Shown here piece by piece: positions 24,405-33,661 of a stretch of DNA of 64,000 bases. Within the stretch, counting starts at the first letter, position 1. Each line of letters opens with the position of its first letter. The position numbers and the translations under genes were made by a program. The notes under the pieces were generated by a model. The model was not told the origin of the DNA. It saw only the letters and a program-made list of their open reading frames with translations, and did not search any database. The DNA comes from Bacillota bacterium (GTDB lineage Bacteria > Bacillota_I > Bacilli_A > RF39 > UBA660), in assembly GCA_003149915.1 (NCBI GenBank), contig QAMK01000010.1, positions 8,538 to 72,537 of the forward strand. The letters run 5' to 3'.

Positions 24405-24585
24405 TATAATGATATACATAGAAAGGAGAGATGAACAAGAAGAAAAAAGAAACAATACTCTCAAACAAAAAACAATAAAATAAAACTCTCTTACCTCATA
24501 TACAACTTTTATATATAAAACTTTAAAATATTTCAAAACCAGGTCTACGAGTACCTCTCACCCTTGTAGACCTGGTCTTTTTTTT
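24405..24585 (+). ncRNA. Orphan small transcription unit (small RNA or 15-aa peptide)
   Basis: TATAAT at 24405-24410 and a strong terminator at 24538-24585 bracket about 170 nt with no annotated gene. Inside, GAAAGGAGAG is followed directly by ATG 24431 and a 15-codon frame (MNKKKKETILSNKKQ) to 24478. The binding site is rather close to the ATG. No good -35 box is seen. It could be a small RNA, a small basic peptide, or chance; the 3' end is antisense to the last codons of the DUF421 gene. Confidence 0.4.
24538..24585. terminator. Strong hairpin, likely bidirectional terminator
   Basis: An 11-bp perfect stem ACCAGGTCTAC/GTAGACCTGGT followed on the plus strand by C and eight T, and on the minus strand by TTTTG. 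The DUF421 stop codon is inside it. Confidence 0.85.
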
Positions 24586-25210
24586 GATATCGAATGATAT
24601 AAACTTCCCCATCTTTATAAAATGCATAGAAAACATCTTTTAAATCTAAATGATGTTTTTTTAATAGTTGATAAACCCAAGCCGCATCTTTACCGATTTC
24701 ATGAATCGTTTCGAACTGTAAAGCACCAGATACGATAATGGGCATCGGTACAACAGACCTTTTCTCTTTTTGGAATACCGATAACAGACCGTTATTTTCT
24801 AAAATTGCATAATCGACGTCTTCAATACTTTTCACACCTTGCCCTCGTAACTGACTGAGCAAATCGTTTAAGTTGTACCGTTGTTTAATCATCTCTTTAA
24901 AATTGACGATTCCTTTGCTGATAATAACAGAAGGTTTTCCTTCTAAAAAGCGCCTACTAAAGTTATTGATGAAGGAAACTTTGGCAAATAAAATTTGTAA
25001 TCCCACTACAGTCGCAATTGCCGCTAAAGAAAGCCAAATCGAATCATCTAAGTTTTCGATAGACATCGCTGCCAACTCGGCCATCAAAAGAGAAACCATC
25101 AAATCGACGACACTGAGTTCGCCAACTTCTCTCTTCCCCATCACACGATACGTAATCATAATGATAACGTAAAATAAGATAGTCCGTGTCACAATTTTAA
25201 AATAGATCAT
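24545..25210 (-). CDS. DUF421 (YetF-type) membrane protein (221 aa)
   Basis: Three hydrophobic helices at the N-terminus (about 4-75) with the family signature RVMGKREVGELSVVDLMVSLLMAELA, then a cytoplasmic alpha/beta domain with GKPSVIISKGIVNFKEM, NLNDLLSQLRGQGV and VDYAILENNGLLSV, all typical of DUF421/YetF proteins. The function of the family is not settled. ATG 25210 is chosen because AGGTG lies 5 nt upstream; the frame extends 28 codons further, overlapping the divergent promoter region. It is divergent from the TIGR04086-type gene. Confidence 0.9.
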   Translation of the reverse strand: MIYFKIVTRTILFYVIIMITYRVMGKREVGELSVVDLMVSLLMAELAAMSIENLDDSIWLSLAAIATVVGLQILFAKVSFINNFSRRFLEGKPSVIISKGIVNFKEMIKQRYNLNDLLSQLRGQGVKSIEDVDYAILENNGLLSVFQKEKRSVVPMPIIVSGALQFETIHEIGKDAAWVYQLLKKHHLDLKDVFYAFYKDGEVYIIRYQKKDQVYKGERYS

Positions 25211-25282
25211 AGTATCACCTGTTATATTGTGATAAATGGCATATTTTTTTATACAAAAACATATCGTATAGCGAGGTGAATT

Positions 25283-25645
25283 ATGAACATTCAATTAATT
25301 CTAAAAAGTGGCGAACGAATCTTAATCATTTTACTAGTGGCAACTGTCCTCATATCCCTATTTAGTTTTTATAGTCTCTTATCGGAGTCCGTTCTATCTT
25401 GGTTAAAAGGATTCATCATGGGTGGAGCATTCGCATACGGTGGTTATTTCTTAGGAACGAGAATTCAAAAACAAGGTGCCATAAACGGACTCATTCTAAT
25501 GGCAATCATGATTGTCATCAGTACGATTATCTCGTTACTTTTAAGAGAAAATCCATTGCAAATGCACAGTTTAATTTACAAAGGCCTTTCTGCTGTTATC
25601 ATTCTGCTTGGAATGCTCATTGGATTAAAGAGAACAAAAAAATAA
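25283..25645 (+). CDS. TIGR04086-type small membrane protein (120 aa)
   Basis: Four hydrophobic helices (about 12-32, 38-60, 68-88, 98-115) with glycine-rich GFIMGGAFAYGGYFLGTRIQKQGAINGL, which fits the TIGR04086/DUF3792 family of small Firmicutes membrane proteins. The function is unknown. AGGTGAATT precedes ATG 25283. Members are often found close to yajC/secD or tgt-queA genes; here ruvAB-queA-tgt ends only 0.7 kb away, so the neighbourhood fits. Confidence 0.75.
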   Translation: MNIQLILKSGERILIILLVATVLISLFSFYSLLSESVLSWLKGFIMGGAFAYGGYFLGTRIQKQGAINGLILMAIMIVISTIISLLLRENPLQMHSLIYKGLSAVIILLGMLIGLKRTKK

Positions 25646-25661
25646 GAGTTTCCTCTTATTT
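25634..25661. terminator. Bidirectional terminator
   Basis: A 9-bp stem AAATAAGAG/CTCTTATTT with a 4-nt loop and, on the minus strand, seven T. It lies between convergent genes. Confidence 0.85.
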
Positions 25662-26258
25662 CGTTTCGACGACTAATTTACCAAAGAAATGAGCTCCTTC
25701 TGTATCGATTGTTGTATCGTAATCGACCCAAATCTTTAATTGGTATTGAATTTTATTGTCTTCACCTGGTTCGATAACACCCATATCAATTGTATTTTGA
25801 TCGTCTGCTAAAATAGCACTAGAACGCGTCCAATCGTTCTTTACGATAGAGTAACGAATTGCGGATGTTGGAATTACTTTGCAATCTTCACCATTGTTCT
25901 CTCGTTTACATTCTTCGATTTGATCCTCATCACTAATCAAACTGATGGTATATTTTGCATCTCTGTCCCCGTTGTTTGTCAATGTAAATGTATATGGAGT
26001 ACTACTTAATCCACCTGCTTCTGTCTTTGGATACGTATCGATTAAGTCTAATGTTGCATCTTCACTATTAGAAAGTGCAATCTCTAGTTGTGTAACATCC
26101 GTCTCATACGTAACTTCTTTCTTGGTATCCATAATTAGCCAGACATAGACGAATCCAAAACATACTAATCCAGCCACTAAAATCAACAAAACCATTACCC
26201 AAAATTTACGAACCTCTAACTCGTCAAATTCAACCCGTTTCTTTTTTTGCTTTGCCAT
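25656..26258 (-). CDS. Single-pass membrane protein with outer beta domain (201 aa)
   Basis: Start ATG 26258 (MAKQKKKRVEF) follows AGGAG at 8 nt; the frame is open further but without a binding site. One helix (about 20-45, FWVMVLLILVAGLVCFGFVYVW) is followed by a beta-rich outer domain with a likely disulphide (ECKRENNGEDCK) and TPYTFTLTNNGDRDAKYTISL, which reads like a surface immunoglobulin/camelysin-type beta-sandwich. This is only a resemblance. A strong promoter at 26285-26313 and a terminator at each end make it a single-gene unit. Confidence 0.65.
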   Translation of the reverse strand: MAKQKKKRVEFDELEVRKFWVMVLLILVAGLVCFGFVYVWLIMDTKKEVTYETDVTQLEIALSNSEDATLDLIDTYPKTEAGGLSSTPYTFTLTNNGDRDAKYTISLISDEDQIEECKRENNGEDCKVIPTSAIRYSIVKNDWTRSSAILADDQNTIDMGVIEPGEDNKIQYQLKIWVDYDTTIDTEGAHFFGKLVVETK

Positions 26259-26284
26259 ATCCATCGCTCCTATTCTAAGTTTAA

Positions 26285-26313
26285 TTATACAATAGTTACT
26301 ACTCTTTTTCAAG
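26285..26313 (-). promoter_or_regulatory. Sigma-A type promoter
   Basis: The minus strand reads TTGAAA, 17 nt, TATAAT, close upstream of the gene starting at 26258. Confidence 0.85.
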
Positions 26314-26323
26314 AAAAAACATA

Positions 26324-26354
26324 AAAGCATATCTAAAATCTAGATATGCTTTTT
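26324..26354 (-). terminator. Terminator of the ruvAB-queA-tgt operon
   Basis: A 13-bp perfect stem AAAAGCATATCTA/TAGATATGCTTTT directly after the tgt stop codon. Confidence 0.88.
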
Positions 26355-26358
26355 ATCA

Positions 26359-27522
<1,164 letters not shown>

Positions 27523-27531
27523 CTAATCAAA

Positions 27532-28557
27532 TCATATGATTAGCATAGCATCGCCAAATGAGAAAAAGCGATATTTATCTTTTACTGCTTCTTCGTAAGC
27601 ATGTAAAATGTACTCTCTCGTTGCAAAAGCAGAAACGAGCATGACAAGTGTCGATTTTGGTAAATGAAAGTTCGTAATCAAAGCATCGACTGCCTTGTAT
27701 TCATAACCTGGATAGATGAAAATACTCGTGTTTCCGGCATCTTCTTGAAACTTGCCATATTTACCCATAACTGTTTCTAGTGTTCTAACAGACGTCGTAC
27801 CACAAGCGAAGATTTTGTGATGAGATGCTTTTACTTGATTTAGCTGTTCCGCAACTTCCTTGCTCATCATGTAATATTCACTGTGCATGTGATGCTTGGT
27901 AATATCACTCTCTTGAACTGGTCTAAATGTTCCAAGTCCAACGTGCAATGTAACTGGTAAAACCAAAACTCCTTTGGCCCGAATTTGGTCTAGTAATTCT
28001 TCGGTAAAGTGAAGACCCGCTGTCGGTGCCGCCGCACTTCCCAAATTCTTCGCATAAACCGTTTGATACATCGACTGATCTTTCAACTCTTCGTGGATGT
28101 AAGGAGGAAGTGGCATCGTTCCCAGTTTATCTAAAATCTCCATTAAAATACCATCGTAAATCAATTCGAATTTACGAATTCCTTCATCTAACACTTGAAT
28201 ACAACGAGCTTTCAAAAGCCCATCTCCAAACGAGATAACAGTTCCTTCTTTGACTCGTTTAGCAGGTTTTGCCAAAGCCGTCCAAATATCATCTGTAACG
28301 TCTTTTAGTAATAATATTTCGATAACTGCCCCAGTCTCTTCTTTAACTCCAATTAATCTGGCTGGCAACACTTTCGTATCGTTGATGACAAGTGCATCGC
28401 CAGGTTCCATATAATCGATTACATTGTGAAAAACCTGATGCGTAATCTCCCCTGTTTTTCGATTTAAAACCATGAGTCTTGCTTCGTCTCGTTTTTCAAG
28501 CGGCGTCTGTGCAATCAACTCTTGTGGCAATTCATAATCGAATTCTTCTAAATTCAT
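27532..28557 (-). CDS. queA: S-adenosylmethionine:tRNA ribosyltransferase-isomerase
   Basis: Transfers the ribosyl part of S-adenosylmethionine to preQ1-tRNA to give epoxyqueuosine. It has 341 residues. Typical blocks are [24 protein letters not shown] at the N-terminus, [17 protein letters not shown] (about 51-67), [13 protein letters not shown] (about 185-197) and the C-terminal [17 protein letters not shown]. It lies 27 nt upstream of tgt in the same operon. The product is reduced to queuosine by QueG or QueH; QueH is in this window. Confidence 0.97.
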   Translation of the reverse strand: MNLEEFDYELPQELIAQTPLEKRDEARLMVLNRKTGEITHQVFHNVIDYMEPGDALVINDTKVLPARLIGVKEETGAVIEILLLKDVTDDIWTALAKPAKRVKEGTVISFGDGLLKARCIQVLDEGIRKFELIYDGILMEILDKLGTMPLPPYIHEELKDQSMYQTVYAKNLGSAAAPTAGLHFTEELLDQIRAKGVLVLPVTLHVGLGTFRPVQESDITKHHMHSEYYMMSKEVAEQLNQVKASHHKIFACGTTSVRTLETVMGKYGKFQEDAGNTSIFIYPGYEYKAVDALITNFHLPKSTLVMLVSAFATREYILHAYEEAVKDKYRFFSFGDAMLII

Positions 28558-28574
28558 AATTTCACTCTTTTCTA

Positions 28575-29189
28575 CTAATGACCAAACTTACTTGCATCGG
28601 CATGACTAACCTGCATGTAAGGCTCGACACCTAAAATATCATAAACGCTCTTAGAACGCAAGAGAGAATTCATCTTTTTATGGAAAGACTTAACTGCTTT
28701 CATATCGTGATAATCTAGTTTCATCTTGCTTGCTTCCTTTAAAAGATAACGTAACAATTCCTTACGAGAATCGACATCTAACGTAGAACGTCTCACGTTC
28801 TCTAATAATAATGGAGACCCTAAAATCGTAATATCCTTTTCATAATCTTGAGTTGGCACTTCGACGAACAAATCGACCAACATATATAGACTGTTAATGT
28901 CAATACGACTAATAGCAATGTTACCAGATACCAGCATACTAGCTAACGTGTTAATCATCTTAATTTTACGAAGTTCATCCAAAAACAATTCATCGATATA
29001 AATGACCGTTTCAACAAACTTTTTCTTATCGACTTCACTTTCCAAAAAAACAGAAGGCAAATCGTTCCATTTAATCAAATCATCATTATTCTCTAGATAA
29101 CTAATATTTTGATCGATATATTGGTTTACTTTCGTTCCAATATCATTAACAGTTAAATCGGCATGATTATTAAATAATCTTTTTTCCAT
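28575..29189 (-). CDS. Hypothetical protein between ruvB and queA (204 aa)
   Basis: A soluble, mostly helical protein with no membrane segment. It contains repeated Leu/Asp-rich helices (about 60-200). I do not recognise it. It has GGAGG before ATG 29189 and is 9 nt after ruvB and 17 nt before queA, so it is surely expressed with them. An extra gene at this place in the conserved ruvAB-queA-tgt operon is unusual and could be lineage-specific. No enzyme motif is seen. Confidence 0.65.
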   Translation of the reverse strand: MEKRLFNNHADLTVNDIGTKVNQYIDQNISYLENNDDLIKWNDLPSVFLESEVDKKKFVETVIYIDELFLDELRKIKMINTLASMLVSGNIAISRIDINSLYMLVDLFVEVPTQDYEKDITILGSPLLLENVRRSTLDVDSRKELLRYLLKEASKMKLDYHDMKAVKSFHKKMNSLLRSKSVYDILGVEPYMQVSHADASKFGH

Positions 29190-29198
29190 AATGGCCTC

Positions 29199-30209
29199 CT
29201 AAAAAAATATACTATTCTGATATTCTATTTTTAAATGCTCATACGCTTTTGGCGTTACCATTCGACCACGACTCGTCCGTTTCAGATATCCTTCTTGTAA
29301 CAAGTAAGGCTCATAAACATCCTCAATCGTCGTCACTTCTTCCCCAATGGATGAAGCAATAGATTCGATTCCAACCGGTCCCCCATTAAATTTCTTGATA
29401 ATTGCAAGTAGCAGATCATGGTCTGTTTTATCTAATCCTGCCTCGTCGATTTTCAATCGATCTAACGATTTTTTTGCAACTTCTAAATCGATGGAACTTT
29501 TTCCTTCCACCAATGCAAAGTCCCGCACTCTTTTAAAAATACGATTGGCAATACGCGGTGTGCCACGACTTCTACTGGCCAGTTCTTTCGCTGCATCATC
29601 ATCGATTGGCATCGATAAAACACGACTCGTCCGAACGACAATCTGTTTTAACTCATCGGTCGTATAGTATTCCAACTTCGCAATAATACCAAAACGATCT
29701 CGTAATGGACTAGACAAATCCCCTGCTCTAGTTGTCGCTCCAACTAATGTAAAAGGTGGCAAATTGATTTTGATACTTCTAGAAGAACCATCGGTACCTA
29801 CGACGATTTCAAGTGTATAATCTTCCATTGCCGAATACAAAATTTCTTCAATGGCTCGTGGCAAACGATGAATTTCATCGATGAAAAGAACATCACCTGG
29901 CTCTAATGTCGATAAGACAGCAGCTAAATCTCCAGACTTTTCAATCGAAGGTCCAGAAGCAGTCTTAATGTTGCTTCCTAACTCATGGGCGATGATATAA
30001 GCAAGAGTCGTCTTACCAAGTCCTGGTGGACCATACAACAACACGTGGTCCAATGCTTCATCCCGCATCTTAGCAGCTTTGATGTAGACCCCCAAATTTT
30101 CTTTCACTTCATATTGTCCGATATACTCTTGTAACGATTCTGGACGAATCGATTCTTCAAATTGATCTTCTTCTAGCTCATCAGCAGAAACAATGCGATC
30201 ATCTTCCAT
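29199..30209 (-). CDS. ruvB: Holliday junction branch migration ATPase RuvB
   Basis: A hexameric AAA+ motor that drives branch migration with RuvA. It has 336 residues. Walker [12 protein letters not shown] (about 60-70), Walker [13 protein letters not shown] (about 105-116), sensor 1 [18 protein letters not shown] (about 155-172), the arginine/sensor 2 region [17 protein letters not shown] (about 212-228) and a C-terminal winged helix ending [18 protein letters not shown] are all intact. It lies downstream of ruvA in the same operon. Confidence 0.98.
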   Translation of the reverse strand: MEDDRIVSADELEEDQFEESIRPESLQEYIGQYEVKENLGVYIKAAKMRDEALDHVLLYGPPGLGKTTLAYIIAHELGSNIKTASGPSIEKSGDLAAVLSTLEPGDVLFIDEIHRLPRAIEEILYSAMEDYTLEIVVGTDGSSRSIKINLPPFTLVGATTRAGDLSSPLRDRFGIIAKLEYYTTDELKQIVVRTSRVLSMPIDDDAAKELASRSRGTPRIANRIFKRVRDFALVEGKSSIDLEVAKKSLDRLKIDEAGLDKTDHDLLLAIIKKFNGGPVGIESIASSIGEEVTTIEDVYEPYLLQEGYLKRTSRGRMVTPKAYEHLKIEYQNSIFF

Positions 30210-30262
30210 TTTTTCACCACCTTATCTCTTGTTACTATTATACATGATAAAAGGAAATAAAT

Positions 30263-30820
30263 CTATTTCAAAAGTAATTTTAATGCACTGCGAATCTGTT
30301 CTTCCAACGAAATATCAGAAGGAACTTTCGGTAACACCGTCTTAATTTCTTTATCTTTATAACCAAGTGCTTTCAAAGCAGCAAATAACTCTTCTTTCGT
30401 ATCTTCAATCATGGTAACTTCTTCTACTTCACCAAGTTTACCTTTCAAATCCAAAATCATCTGCTTAGCAAGTTTGTCTCCAATTTTAGGGAATTTCTTC
30501 AAATACAAGATATTTTCTCTTTCAATCGCGTCTTTAATTCCCATAATCGAACCAGATGCAATAATCGGTAAAGCCATCTTAGGACCAAGTCCTTTGACAT
30601 TGATTAATTTTAAAAATAATTCTTTTTCTTCCAATGTTTTAAAACCGAACAACGCATGTTCGTCTTCTTTAATTTGTTGATACAAATACACTTTATATTC
30701 CGTTCCCGATTCAAACGCATACGGATTTGGTGTATAAACTAAATAACCGATACCACCATTTTCTAATGTAATGAAACTTGGAGTAATTTCAGTTACGGTT
30801 CCAATCATATAATGATACAT
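30263..30820 (-). CDS. ruvA: Holliday junction binding protein RuvA
   Basis: Binds four-way junctions as a tetramer and recruits RuvB. I set the start at ATG 30820 (MYHYMIGTV), the family's usual N-terminus, giving 185 residues. Domain I is an OB fold (1-64), domain II has the two helix-hairpin-helix motifs (LINVKGLGPKMAL and LKKFPKIGDKLAKQMILDL, about 70-125), and domain III is the C-terminal RuvB-binding domain (about 140-185, KEELFAALKALGYKDKEI). First gene of the operon; promoter candidate at 30841-30869. Confidence 0.96.
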   Translation of the reverse strand: MYHYMIGTVTEITPSFITLENGGIGYLVYTPNPYAFESGTEYKVYLYQQIKEDEHALFGFKTLEEKELFLKLINVKGLGPKMALPIIASGSIMGIKDAIERENILYLKKFPKIGDKLAKQMILDLKGKLGEVEEVTMIEDTKEELFAALKALGYKDKEIKTVLPKVPSDISLEEQIRSALKLLLK

Positions 30821-30840
30821 TTTCTCACATCCCAAAGTTA

Positions 30841-30869
30841 ATTATATAATAAAATCGAAAACATGGAAA
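30841..30869 (-). promoter_or_regulatory. Candidate promoter of the ruvA operon
   Basis: The minus strand reads TTTCCA, 17 nt, TATAAT. The -35 box is a 4/6 match. Confidence 0.55.
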
Positions 30870-30910
30870 GACAAACGCGTAAAAAACGAATAATTTCAAG
30901 AAATGCAAAC

Positions 30911-30934
30911 AAAAAGGAAGACATCGAATCTTCC
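30911..30934 (-). terminator. Terminator of the DUF368-uppP operon
   Basis: The minus strand has GGAAGA/TCTTCC with a 7-nt loop and five T, just after the small membrane protein gene. Confidence 0.8.
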
Positions 30935-30940
30935 CAAAAT

Positions 30941-31198
30941 TTAAGGCTGAAATTCCATCCAATAGGGACCAATTTCCATCCGACCATAGTGATTGAACCC
31001 GTCGGCATAAGCATTCACTTTGTAAAACAAACCGTAACATTCGTAAGAACCGCCATCCCAGTATTCTCTCACCCTCTTACAAAAAATGGGATGATCTAAA
31101 TTAGAAACTCGTACAAAATCGATTAGAAAACACAAAACGAGAATCAAAACAGCAATCAGGGCACCAATGAAAACGTATTTAAGATAACTCTTTTTCAT
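30941..31198 (-). CDS. Small single-pass membrane protein (85 aa)
   Basis: One helix (about 9-29, FIGALIAVLILVLCFLIDFV) is followed by an outer domain of about 55 residues with two Cys (IFCKRV, SYECYGLFY) and many aromatic residues (MEIGPYWMEFQ at the end). No binding site is obvious before ATG 31198, so it may rely on coupling with the CmpB-type gene 29 nt upstream. It is the last gene of the operon and is followed by a terminator. The family is not recognised. Confidence 0.6.
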   Translation of the reverse strand: MKKSYLKYVFIGALIAVLILVLCFLIDFVRVSNLDHPIFCKRVREYWDGGSYECYGLFYKVNAYADGFNHYGRMEIGPYWMEFQP

Positions 31199-31227
31199 AA
31201 ATGTTTATTCAAATATCGATTATTTAT

Positions 31228-32064
31228 TTAATCGTCCTTTCCTTTAATTCTCTTTTTCTCTTTCTTATACTTTAATTTCGCCAAACGAATGGCATTCTTT
31301 TCCTTGCGAATTTCCTCGTCTCTTTTCAACTTTGCCAATTTAATTTCCACTTTCTTTTTTTGTTTCGTAATTTTATCTTCGATGCGGTCGATCATACTTC
31401 GAATATTATCGATAATCGCATCGCCATAATTGGTTCGAAGTTTTGGAAAAGCATTGATAAGACGTCCGACAAACAAATGACTTTTTTCTAATTCTTGCCG
31501 AACGGCTTTCGTAATTTCATTCGTGTTATCTTGCATGATTCGTGTCGTATGTTTAAACCTAGAAATAATAACAGTTGAAACGATAAAATCAATTACAAAA
31601 ATAGCAAGGAATACAATCGTTAAAATAGTAATGACAAGGGATGACAAATTACCATAGATGAAGTCGAACAATGGTAAAAAGCCATAGGCAATCAAGATAC
31701 CACCAATACCAAATAACAATGCTGTCTCTAAGCAAATTCGACCATTTAAGTTAAACGGTTTATCAGAATAATCCCACCATCTTGCATTGAATATTTTCTC
31801 CATCAAGAAACTAGTCGTATATTCCAAAACACAAGCTCCCACAGCAGATGCAACAAAGACGAAGAACGGATCTTCAAAATACGGTAAAATAAACAACACA
31901 AGACACAATGTTCCAACTCCGTAAATCGGACAGTACGGACCAATAAAGAAGCCTCGGTTTAACACAATTCTTTTTTCAATCAAACTACAATTGATAGATT
32001 CTGCAATCCACCCCAATATCGAAAAAATAAAGAATAACAAAAAATGATAACAAAACCAATCCAT
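31228..32064 (-). CDS. CmpB-type (putative ABC-transporter type IV) membrane protein
   Basis: Five to six membrane helices in the first 185 residues carry the CmpB signature: FSILGWIAES, NRGFFIGPYCPIYGVG, WWDYSDKPFNLNGRICLET and GIGGILIAYGFLP, closely matching the C-terminal part of the protein at 13854-15407. From about residue 195 a long, highly charged helix follows, ending in Lys/Arg-rich segments (KKKVEIKLAKLKRDEEIRKEK), likely a cytoplasmic coiled coil. Despite the family name no ATP-binding partner is next to it. The function is unknown. It is fourth in the operon DUF368-uppP-ZIP-like-CmpB-small protein. Confidence 0.8.
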   Translation of the reverse strand: MDWFCYHFLLFFIFSILGWIAESINCSLIEKRIVLNRGFFIGPYCPIYGVGTLCLVLFILPYFEDPFFVFVASAVGACVLEYTTSFLMEKIFNARWWDYSDKPFNLNGRICLETALLFGIGGILIAYGFLPLFDFIYGNLSSLVITILTIVFLAIFVIDFIVSTVIISRFKHTTRIMQDNTNEITKAVRQELEKSHLFVGRLINAFPKLRTNYGDAIIDNIRSMIDRIEDKITKQKKKVEIKLAKLKRDEEIRKEKNAIRLAKLKYKKEKKRIKGKDD

Positions 32065-32072
32065 AAATCCTC

Positions 32073-32828
32073 CTAAAACAATACCGTTAAAAATGCCAAA
32101 ATAATTCCCAAAACAAGGCCGATAAAGGACAATGTATTTTGTTTACTATTTAAAATTCGTGGTAAAAACTTTGTCATCAAAACGTAAAGGAATACACCGA
32201 TAGTAAAACAGATCATCATTGCTTCCACATAAGTAGATAAAGATAATGACTTCAAACTGTACCCGATAATTGCCCCTAAAAACGGACAAAGCGAGATACT
32301 GAGCATCATCTGGATACATCGTTTGATATTGCCATCGATCGTAAGTAACAACGTTGCAATTAAAACATTGAGTGGCAAGGCACGAAGCAAAAGGGAAAAG
32401 GCCATCCAAACGCCAGACTCAAAGTGATCTCGTAACAAATAAATCAAAACGATTCCGGATGTAATGCTGTAAAATGCATACGCAAGAGACGTAATCATTC
32501 CAACATTTAGTAACTGTTGCTTACTCTCATTTGAGACGGATAAATCATCACTACCAAATGGAATAAACCGGTCGATCAAATAAATGACCAAACCACCCAA
32601 AAGCATACCACCGAACATCAATGGAATCATGATAAAACGATTTGGATAAACTAACAATTGATAAGCCTGTGGAAACAAATCTGCCAAAACGGTAATGGTA
32701 AGTAAAGAGAAAACCGCACAGAGCATAAAATGTAAAAAGCCATTTTCTTTATAAAAATGTTTGCTAATCCAAAGGCCAAAAATCCAAATCACGATACTAA
32801 ATACTAATATTAAGAGCAAATCACCCAT
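32073..32828 (-). CDS. ZIP-like membrane protein without the metal site (251 aa)
   Basis: Seven to eight helices with the layout of ZIP (SLC39/ZupT/GufA) metal transporters. The first block VLADLFPQAYQL (about 48-59) and the last ones PFLGAIIGYSL and FTIGVFLYVLMTKFLPR follow the family pattern. But the two helices that normally carry the metal ligands (HNxPEG and HExPEG) read YSITSG (120-125) and RALPLN (149-154), so the His and Glu ligands are gone. It is therefore probably not a metal transporter of the usual kind. The family assignment is by motif layout only. It lies between uppP and the CmpB-type gene in a tight operon. Confidence 0.6.
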   Translation of the reverse strand: MGDLLLILVFSIVIWIFGLWISKHFYKENGFLHFMLCAVFSLLTITVLADLFPQAYQLLVYPNRFIMIPLMFGGMLLGGLVIYLIDRFIPFGSDDLSVSNESKQQLLNVGMITSLAYAFYSITSGIVLIYLLRDHFESGVWMAFSLLLRALPLNVLIATLLLTIDGNIKRCIQMMLSISLCPFLGAIIGYSLKSLSLSTYVEAMMICFTIGVFLYVLMTKFLPRILNSKQNTLSFIGLVLGIILAFLTVLF

Positions 32829-32847
32829 TTAGGCCCACCTAACTTCC

Positions 32848-33660
32848 TTATGCAAAAACACAAATTCCAATGACGAGAATACCCAATAGAACACGATACC
32901 ACATAAAAAGGCGAAAATCGTGCTTCCGTAAATATTTTAGCAAGAATCCAATACAGAACAATCCCACTAAGAAAGAAACGAAAATTCCTATAATAAACGT
33001 AGCAGCATTAGCAGCAATCAAAGCTCTACTCTCACTCTTTAAAAGAGATAGTACAACAGCGCCACCAACGACTGGTGCAGATAAGTAAAAAGAAAATTTA
33101 GCGGCATCCTCCCGTTTTAATTTTAAATATCTTGCCATGGAAATCGTTGTACCACTACGAGAAAATCCTGGAATCAAAGCGAATACTTGAGCACATCCAA
33201 TGAGCAATGCATCACGCCATGTAAGATCTTCCACTTCTCTACGCTGTTTTGATTTCGAATCGACCAAAAAGATGACAATTCCCATAAAAATCAACGCACA
33301 AGCAATCAAAATGAAGTTACTACGAATCATTCCATCGATGATATCTTCTAAAAAGACACCGGCAAGAGCTGCTGGAATCGTAGCAATGATTAAATAAAGA
33401 CAAAGCCTGCCCTCTTTCTCTTTGGTTCCTTTTGTAAAGAAAGAGAAAATCATCTTCCAAAAATCCTTAAAGAAGAAAATGAAAATTGCCAAAAGGGTAC
33501 CAAGATGCAACGCAATATCAAAAATCAGTTCCATATCTGCTGTAATGGAAGAACCAATTCCAAATAAATCACGAAACAAAATCAAATGAGCAGATGAAGA
33601 AATTGGTAAAAACTCTGCAATTCCTTGAATAATCGCTAAAATAACAATTCCAAAATCCAT
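32848..33660 (-). CDS. uppP: Undecaprenyl-diphosphatase
   Basis: Removes one phosphate from undecaprenyl diphosphate, recycling the lipid carrier for cell-wall synthesis; overproduction gives bacitracin resistance, hence the synonym bacA. It has 270 residues and about eight helices. Conserved motifs are GIAEFLPISSSAHL (about 13-26, with catalytic Glu) and FALIPGFSRSGTTISMARYL (about 160-179, with the catalytic Arg/Ser loop). It begins 1 nt after the stop of the DUF368 gene, so the two are translationally coupled. Confidence 0.97.
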   Translation of the reverse strand: MDFGIVILAIIQGIAEFLPISSSAHLILFRDLFGIGSSITADMELIFDIALHLGTLLAIFIFFFKDFWKMIFSFFTKGTKEKEGRLCLYLIIATIPAALAGVFLEDIIDGMIRSNFILIACALIFMGIVIFLVDSKSKQRREVEDLTWRDALLIGCAQVFALIPGFSRSGTTISMARYLKLKREDAAKFSFYLSAPVVGGAVVLSLLKSESRALIAANAATFIIGIFVSFLVGLFCIGFLLKYLRKHDFRLFMWYRVLLGILVIGICVFA

Positions 33661-33661
33661 A

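Noticed and set aside
25211-25294. N-terminal extension of the DUF421 protein to 25294
   Set aside because: The extension overlaps the divergent gene's start and promoter region and lacks the family's N-terminal pattern; ATG 25210 with AGGTG is used instead.
30825-31099. Two short frames, one on each strand, around 30.8-31.1 kb
   Set aside because: They overlap the terminator at 30911-30934 and the small membrane protein gene; the frame at 30941-31198 has a clear membrane helix and is the better candidate.
31228-32064. Reading the CmpB-type protein as a real ABC transporter subunit
   Set aside because: The family name is historical; no ATPase or binding protein is next to it or next to the fusion protein at 13854-15407.
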